Source: Pseudomonadota bacterium (GTDB lineage Bacteria > Pseudomonadota > Alphaproteobacteria > Rhizobiales > Rhizobiaceae). From it: a stretch of DNA of 9,811 nt. A program made the translations under genes and the position numbers. Under the pieces are notes generated by a model, which had not been told where the DNA came from, ran no database searches, and saw only the letters and a list, made by a program, of their open reading frames with translations. This document shows positions 5,671 through 9,811 of the stretch, in pieces (position 1 is the first letter of the stretch; every line of letters starts with the position of its first letter). The stretch is from assembly GCA_023433855.1 (NCBI GenBank), contig JAEYTV010000317.1, forward strand, positions 1-9,811, in the 5' to 3' direction.

Positions 5671-6924
5671 CTAGCCGGCAATCTGGTCGAGCGGCAAACG
5701 GCGCTGCTCGAAGGCCTCGAGCTGAGCCTCCCGCTCGTGGATGTAGTTGCGGTTGTCCGGGACAGCCGTCCGGTTCTTCACGATCTGCATCTGGAAGATG
5801 AAGAAACTCTCATGGGTAAAGGCCATCTCGGAGGCGGCCAGATAGAACTCCCACATCCGCAGGAAACGTTCGTCGTAGAGGGCAACCACCTTCTCCTTGT
5901 TCGCCATGAAGCGTTCTCGCCAATGACGCAGCGTATAGGCGTAGTGCATCGGCAGGATTTCGATGTCCGATACGAGCAGACCCGCCTTCTCTACCGCCGG
6001 CATCACCTCGGCGAGGGACGGTATGTAGCCGCCCGGGAAGATGTATTTTTCGATCCAGGGATTGTTGTAGACTGCCGGATAGGGCTGCCCGATCGAATGG
6101 AGCACCATGACCCCGTCATCGGCCAGCACGTCGTTCACCTTCCAGAAGAATTTCCCGGAGTTCAGGCGGCCCACGTGCTCGAACATCCCCACCGAGACCA
6201 CGCGATCGTATTTCTCGGGCGGCAGGCGATTGTAATCCTGAAGCTCGAAGCGGACGCTATTGGCAAGCCCGCGCTTGGCCGCCCGCTCCCGCGATATCTT
6301 CAACTGTTCGGTGCTGAGGGTTATGCCGGTGACGTTTACCTCGGAGGACTCCGCCAGATACATGGCCATGCCGCCCCAACCGGAACCGATGTCCAGTACC
6401 CGATGGCCCGCCCCTGCCAAGAGTTTGGCGGCAATGTGCCGCTTCTTGGCAACCTGCGCCTCGTCGAGCGAGATGCCCGCCGGATTGAAGTAGGCGCAGG
6501 AGTACTGCCAGTCCTCGTCCAGGAAGAGGGCGAACAGCTTTTCGCTGAGGTCGTAATGATGGGCGACGTTGCGCCGATTGTGGTTTATCGGCACGCGATT
6601 GCGGACTTGCGAAATGGCGATGCGGGCGAGGCCGCGCCAGATCATCCCAAAGGTCAGACCTTCCTTCAGGGTGTTGTCTTTGACGAGGGCGAGAAACTCG
6701 TAGATGTCTCCCTCTTCGACGCTCAGCCGGCCCTCCATGTAAAGCTCGCCGAGCTTGAGCTGCGGATCGCGCACCAGTTCGCGTTCGGCCGCCGCGTCGG
6801 CGAAGCGGATGGCAACCGTGCGCCCTCCCCCGCCGCCGTAGCGATGCTCGCCGCCGGGGCCCCTCACCGTGAGACTTCCTGTCTTGATGATCCTGCCAAG
6901 GAGATCGTGAAGGGACGAGGTCAT
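5671..6924 (-). CDS. cfa: Cyclopropane-fatty-acyl-phospholipid synthase
   Basis: Cfa transfers a methylene group from S-adenosylmethionine to the double bond of unsaturated acyl chains in membrane phospholipids, making cyclopropane fatty acids, typically on entry to stationary phase or under acid stress. The product is 417 residues, usual for long-form bacterial enzymes, with an N-terminal domain of about 110 residues. The conserved core begins at NVAHHYDLS (119-127). SAM-binding motif I is VLDIGSGWGGMA (176-187). Residues matching the E. coli Cfa bicarbonate and active site are visible: Cys143 (YSCAYF), Glu249 (MFEHVG), His276 and Ile278 (LHSIG) and Tyr328 (HYAYTL). NNPWIEKYIFPGGYIPSL (287-304) is also diagnostic. 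The ATG at 6922-6924 has a strong Shine-Dalgarno sequence, GGAGGT, 6 nt away. The E. coli cysteine near position 354 is replaced by Ala/Ser. It is the first gene of a possible run with the methyltransferase and ubiA. Confidence 0.95.
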   Translation of the reverse strand: MTSSLHDLLGRIIKTGSLTVRGPGGEHRYGGGGGRTVAIRFADAAAERELVRDPQLKLGELYMEGRLSVEEGDIYEFLALVKDNTLKEGLTFGMIWRGLARIAISQVRNRVPINHNRRNVAHHYDLSEKLFALFLDEDWQYSCAYFNPAGISLDEAQVAKKRHIAAKLLAGAGHRVLDIGSGWGGMAMYLAESSEVNVTGITLSTEQLKISRERAAKRGLANSVRFELQDYNRLPPEKYDRVVSVGMFEHVGRLNSGKFFWKVNDVLADDGVMVLHSIGQPYPAVYNNPWIEKYIFPGGYIPSLAEVMPAVEKAGLLVSDIEILPMHYAYTLRHWRERFMANKEKVVALYDERFLRMWEFYLAASEMAFTHESFFIFQMQIVKNRTAVPDNRNYIHEREAQLEAFEQRRLPLDQIAG

Positions 6925-6966
6925 GGACCCACCTCCAAAAGTACTAAGGCTGACTTATCGATTCCG

Positions 6967-6995
6967 AGAATAATAGGTTGTGCTCAACACGCAAG
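6967..6995 (-). promoter_or_regulatory. Candidate cfa promoter
   Basis: On the minus strand CTTGCG (+ strand 6990-6995) and TATTCT (6967-6972) are separated by 17 bp, each matching its consensus hexamer at about four positions. Transcription would begin near 6960 and give a leader of about 36 nt that includes the strong ribosome-binding site. This is a weak call. Confidence 0.3.
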
Positions 6996-6999
6996 CACA
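6979..6999. promoter_or_regulatory. Inverted repeat TGTGCT-N9-AGCACA over the cfa -35 region
   Basis: Perfect 6-bp arms at 6979-6984 and 6994-6999 overlap the candidate -35 hexamer and spacer of cfa. The size (21 bp) and position suit the operator of a dimeric repressor. I do not recognise the motif. Confidence 0.3.
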
Positions 7000-7003
7000 T
7001 CCA

Positions 7004-7019
7004 TGCCATGAAAATGGCA
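7004..7019. repeat. Palindrome TGCCAT-GAAA-ATGGCA between tex and cfa
   Basis: Perfect 6-bp arms (7004-7009 and 7014-7019) flank a 4-nt GAAA spacer. It lies just past the T tract of the tex terminator and just upstream of the cfa promoter candidate. It could be a second operator half or a backup termination stem. Confidence 0.35.
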
Positions 7020-7020
7020 C

Positions 7021-7053
7021 AAAAAAACCAGCCGTCAAATCTGTTTTGATGGC
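7021..7053 (-). terminator. Rho-independent terminator of tex
   Basis: On the minus strand GCCATCAAA pairs with TTTGACGGC (+ strand arms 7045-7053 and 7031-7039) around a 5-nt loop, with one A-C mismatch. Three bases later comes a run of seven T (7021-7027). It begins about 40 bp after the tex stop codon and would separate tex from cfa. Confidence 0.55.
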
Positions 7054-7093
7054 GACAGTCTGTCTGGATGCGACGTGTTCCCGGCGGTCCGAG

Positions 7094-9391
7094 CTATTTC
7101 CGCTTCAGGGCTTCCGCCAGCGCCGCGCCGAATGCACCTTGCGAAGCGGCCTTCTCCGTCCTCATGGTCTTGCCATCAAGAGGTGCGCTGCGGTCCTTTG
7201 ATCGCGGTGCCGGCGCAGCCTCGCCGCCGTCCTTGCGCATGGTCAGCCCGATGCGCTTGCGCTTGACGTCCACTTCCACCACGCGGACCTTTACCACGTC
7301 CCCCGCCTTTACCACCTCATGAGGATCCTTGACGAAGCGGTCCGCCAGTTGCGACACGTGGACGAGCCCGTCCTGGTGCACACCAATGTCCACGAAGGCT
7401 CCGAAAGCGGCGACATTCGTGACCGTTCCCTCCAGCAGCATCCCCGGCTTCAGATCGCCGATTTCATCGATACCATCTGCAAAGGTCGCGGTCTGGAAGC
7501 TGGGGCGCGGATCCCGCCCCGGCTTTTCCAGTTCCGCGATGATGTCCTTCACGGTCGGAAGCCCGAATTGCTCGTCGATGAACTTGCGGGGGTCGAGAGC
7601 CCTGAGGGTTGCGCTGTCGCCCATCAGCGAACGCAGGTCCCGTCCGCATGCCGCAACGATCTTCTTGGCGACCCCGTAGGCTTCCGGGTGCACAGCCGAC
7701 GCATCGAGCGGCTCCTTGCCATTCGGGATACGAAGGAACCCCGCCGCCTGCTCAAAGGTCCGGCTGCCCAGGCGGGGAACCTTCATCAAATCCCTGCGGC
7801 TCGAGAAGGGGCCATTAAGATCGCGATGCACGACGATCGCCTCTGCGATCGACCGGCTCAGCCCAGATACGCGCGCCAGCAGCGGGGACGACGCGGTATT
7901 CAGATCGACACCAACGGCATTCACGGCATCTTCCACCACCGCATCCAGCGAACGGGACAGCTTGCCCTGATCGACATCATGCTGGTACTGCCCAACGCCG
8001 ATCGACTTCGGTTCGATCTTGACGAGCTCCGCCAGAGGGTCCTGCAAGCGCCTCGCGATCGACACCGCGCCCCTCAAGGAAACGTCCAGGGTTGGGAATT
8101 CGACGGACGCGGTCTCGGAGGCGGAGTAGACGGACGCCCCTGCTTCCGAGACGATCACCTTCGTGGGCTTCGGCTGCGGGAGGCTTGCGAGCATGTCGGC
8201 AACCAGCCTTTCCGTTTCACGGCTGCCGGTCCCATTGCCGATGGCGACCAGTTCGACTCCGTGCTTGCGGATGAGCGACGCCAGCTCGGCCTGCGTTCCG
8301 CGCACATCGTTCCGCGGTGGGAAGGGGTAGACGGTCGTCGTCTCAAGCAGTTTGCCCGTTCCGTCCACGACAGCCACTTTCACCCCGGTGCGGATGCCCG
8401 GGTCGAGACCCATGGTCGCCCGGGAGCCGGCCGGAGCGGCCAGAAGCAGATCCTTGAGGTTGCGGGCGAAGACATGGATGGCCTCTTCTTCGGCCCGCTC
8501 CCGCAACTCTCGCATCAGATCCAGAGACAAGGAGACCGAGAGCTTGACGCGCCATGTCCAGCCCGCGACTTCCATCAGCCATCGATCGGCCATGCCTCGA
8601 TCCCGGACATCGAAAGCCGCAGCGACGATGCGCTGGGCAGGCTTGACCGGCGACGTGTCGTCCTGGTCCACATCTATGGTCAGTGCCAGGATTTCCTCGT
8701 TCCAGCCGCGCAGCATAGCGAGCGCTCTGTGGCCCGGCACGGTGGCCCACCGCTCGGCGTGATCGAAATAGTCGGCGAACTTGGCCCCCTGTTCCTGTTT
8801 TCCATCGACAACCCGCGCTCTCAATATGGCGCCGCTTCGCATGTGCTGGCGTAGCTTGCCCAAGAGGTCGGCGTTCTCGGAAATGGTCTCAGCGACGATG
8901 TCGCGCGCCCCGTCCAACGCGGCCTTGACGTCGGGCACCTCTCCCGCGACGTAAGCCTCCGCAAGCTTCGCGGGATCGGCCGCACGTTCGGCCCATATCG
9001 CTTCGGCCAGCGGACCAAGCCCGCGTTCGCGGGCAATCTCGGCCCTGGTGCGTCGCTTCGGCTTATAGGGAAGGTAAAGATCTTCCAGTTCCGCCTTCGT
9101 CGCGACACTGGCGATCCTTGCAGCGAGATCCTCGGTCATTTTCCCCTGGGACATGATCGAATCGCGGATCGATGCACGCCGGGCTTCCAGCTCGCGCAGA
9201 TAAACGAGGCGCTCGGACAGCGTACGGAGCTGCGAATCGTCGAGGCCGCCGGTTACTTCCTTGCGGTAACGGGCAATGAAGGGCACCGTTGCACCCTCGT
9301 CGATCAGACCTATGGCCGCGGTAGCCTGCTCGGGCCGGGCATTGATCTCCTTGGCTATCGTGGCGGCAAGGGTGCGGACATCGGCTGCCAT
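7094..9391 (-). CDS. tex: Tex, S1 RNA-binding domain transcription accessory protein
   Basis: Tex is a conserved cytoplasmic nucleic-acid-binding protein, homologous to the core of eukaryotic Spt6, linked to transcription and, in some species, to toxin expression. The product is 765 residues, the usual length. The N-terminal Tex domain includes [19 protein letters not shown] (33-51) and [20 protein letters not shown] (102-121). The YqgF/RuvC-like domain starts at [18 protein letters not shown] (326-343) and includes [12 protein letters not shown] (383-394). The helix-hairpin-helix region follows [10 protein letters not shown] (466-475) and spans about 485-560 ([10 protein letters not shown], then [17 protein letters not shown]). 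The S1 domain occupies about 645-718 ([21 protein letters not shown]). A basic, low-complexity tail of about 45 residues ends it. The ATG at 9389-9391 was chosen because AAGGAGGT lies just upstream and the family starts there; an in-frame start 75 bp upstream would add an unconserved leader. It appears to be monocistronic. Confidence 0.95.
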   Translation of the reverse strand: MAADVRTLAATIAKEINARPEQATAAIGLIDEGATVPFIARYRKEVTGGLDDSQLRTLSERLVYLRELEARRASIRDSIMSQGKMTEDLAARIASVATKAELEDLYLPYKPKRRTRAEIARERGLGPLAEAIWAERAADPAKLAEAYVAGEVPDVKAALDGARDIVAETISENADLLGKLRQHMRSGAILRARVVDGKQEQGAKFADYFDHAERWATVPGHRALAMLRGWNEEILALTIDVDQDDTSPVKPAQRIVAAAFDVRDRGMADRWLMEVAGWTWRVKLSVSLSLDLMRELRERAEEEAIHVFARNLKDLLLAAPAGSRATMGLDPGIRTGVKVAVVDGTGKLLETTTVYPFPPRNDVRGTQAELASLIRKHGVELVAIGNGTGSRETERLVADMLASLPQPKPTKVIVSEAGASVYSASETASVEFPTLDVSLRGAVSIARRLQDPLAELVKIEPKSIGVGQYQHDVDQGKLSRSLDAVVEDAVNAVGVDLNTASSPLLARVSGLSRSIAEAIVVHRDLNGPFSSRRDLMKVPRLGSRTFEQAAGFLRIPNGKEPLDASAVHPEAYGVAKKIVAACGRDLRSLMGDSATLRALDPRKFIDEQFGLPTVKDIIAELEKPGRDPRPSFQTATFADGIDEIGDLKPGMLLEGTVTNVAAFGAFVDIGVHQDGLVHVSQLADRFVKDPHEVVKAGDVVKVRVVEVDVKRKRIGLTMRKDGGEAAPAPRSKDRSAPLDGKTMRTEKAASQGAFGAALAEALKRK

Positions 9392-9417
9392 GTGACCTCC
9401 TTCGAAATGGAGGCGCG

Positions 9418-9445
9418 ACCATAGTGGAAGTTTATGGCAAGGCAA
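9418..9445 (-). promoter_or_regulatory. Candidate tex promoter
   Basis: On the minus strand TTGCCT (+ strand 9440-9445) and TATGGT (9418-9423) are 16 bp apart, each with four of six consensus bases. The start site would be near 9411, giving a leader of about 20 nt that just includes the AAGGAGGT ribosome-binding site. Confidence 0.4.
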
Positions 9446-9472
9446 CACGGCGGTCGGCGGGTCCACAGGGTT

Positions 9473-9486
9473 GCAGCCGTGGCTGC
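9473..9486. repeat. Palindrome GCAGCC-GT-GGCTGC upstream of the tex promoter
   Basis: Two perfect 6-bp arms with a 2-bp centre lie 28 bp upstream of the candidate tex -35 box, in the gap shared with the divergent gene at 9614. It could be an operator serving either gene. The rest of the 222-bp gap (9392-9613) holds no other recognisable element apart from the tex promoter and the ribosome-binding sites. Confidence 0.3.
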
Positions 9487-9613
9487 GTCAAAACGGACCA
9501 TGTTTCAGGAGCCGCTAACCTAAGGCCTGTGGAAAAGAACTGGCAAGCTCTCGCCCTGGGGGAGGTGCGACTACACTTCGCGCGCCGCATGACGCGGCAA
9601 GCAAGGAGGTATC

Positions 9614-9811
9614 ATGCCTGGGGAAGTGGCCAGAAATCTGGCGTTCGACACCACGGTCACCAACGAGGAACTGGAGGCGATCATCGGCTACCTTGACCGC
9701 AAACTCGAAGAAGCGGGAATCATGGAGGAGCCGATCCCGTTCCTGGACTATCGCAGCCGGGCCATCTTCCAGGAGACGTTGCATATCCGCCGAGAGGAAG
9801 AAGCCCGGAGA
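9614..9811 (+). CDS. Small charged protein of unknown function (3' truncated by the window edge)
   Basis: An ATG at 9614-9616 opens a frame that stays open for 66 codons to the window end. It is preceded by AAGGAGGT, a near-perfect Shine-Dalgarno sequence, but only 3 nt separate the GGAGGT from the ATG, which is tighter than usual. The visible part is strongly charged and mostly helical in character: VTNEELEAIIGYLDRKLEEA (15-34), then MEEPIPFLDYRSRAIFQETL (37-56), then a run of Arg and Glu. It has no signal peptide and no membrane segment. I do not recognise the family. It is divergent from tex and may share its control region. The ribosome-binding site and codon usage make it likely to be a real gene; the function is unknown. 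Confidence 0.6.
   Translation, partial: MPGEVARNLAFDTTVTNEELEAIIGYLDRKLEEAGIMEEPIPFLDYRSRAIFQETLHIRREEEARR

Noticed and set aside
5437..7011. A 524-codon open frame on the + strand antisense to cfa and the start of the methyltransferase gene.
   Set aside because: It mirrors the codon positions of real genes, has no ribosome-binding site or recognisable domain, and crosses the boundary between two well-supported genes. Long antisense frames are expected where third positions are GC-rich.
7319..8854. A 511-codon open frame on the + strand antisense to tex.
   Set aside because: Tex is unmistakable on the other strand with all its domains; the antisense translation is rich in Arg, His and Gly with no family resemblance.
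9392..9466. A 25-residue N-terminal extension of Tex.
   Set aside because: The ATG at 9389-9391 has an excellent Shine-Dalgarno sequence and matches the family start, and the extension would cross the predicted promoter.

Overview
The window is a stretch of core chromosome from a GC-rich alphaproteobacterium, most likely of the order Hyphomicrobiales (Rhizobiales). This rests on a multi-repeat DUF1217 protein and a DUF6101-type protein, both essentially rhizobial families, and on the close fit of UbiA, Cfa and Tex to rhizobial homologues. I see no insertion sequence, prophage, tRNA, rRNA or CRISPR array. No clearly new multi-gene system is visible. The points of interest are architectural and regulatory.

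Layout, left to right. (1) The last 49 codons of a ModE/LysR-type winged-helix regulator on the + strand run off the left edge. (2) A large minus-strand gene (about 863 codons) meets it tail to tail, 6 bp away. It encodes five DUF1217 repeats, a coiled-coil insertion inside repeat 2 and a divergent sixth unit; the family occurs in rhizobial flagellar gene clusters. (3) A 287-bp divergent promoter region with several inverted repeats. (4) A + strand DUF6101-type gene. (5) A bidirectional terminator. (6) Three minus-strand genes, transcribed in the order cfa (cyclopropane fatty acid synthase), an uncharacterised class I SAM methyltransferase, and ubiA (4-hydroxybenzoate polyprenyltransferase). 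(7) A tex terminator, then tex on the minus strand, an S1-domain nucleic-acid-binding protein. (8) A divergent region and the first 66 codons of a small unrecognised + strand gene cut by the right edge.

How the genes relate. cfa, the methyltransferase and ubiA could be transcribed together (gaps of 97 and 62 bp) and two of the three act on membrane lipids or lipid-soluble quinone precursors. However, ubiA has a good promoter of its own whose predicted start site falls on or next to its ATG, which suggests a leaderless mRNA. The methyltransferase start is preceded by a strong hairpin that covers its ribosome-binding region. tex is probably expressed alone from its own promoter and ended by its own terminator. 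Long open frames lying antisense to ubiA, cfa, tex and the DUF1217 gene are by-products of GC-rich codon usage and were not annotated.
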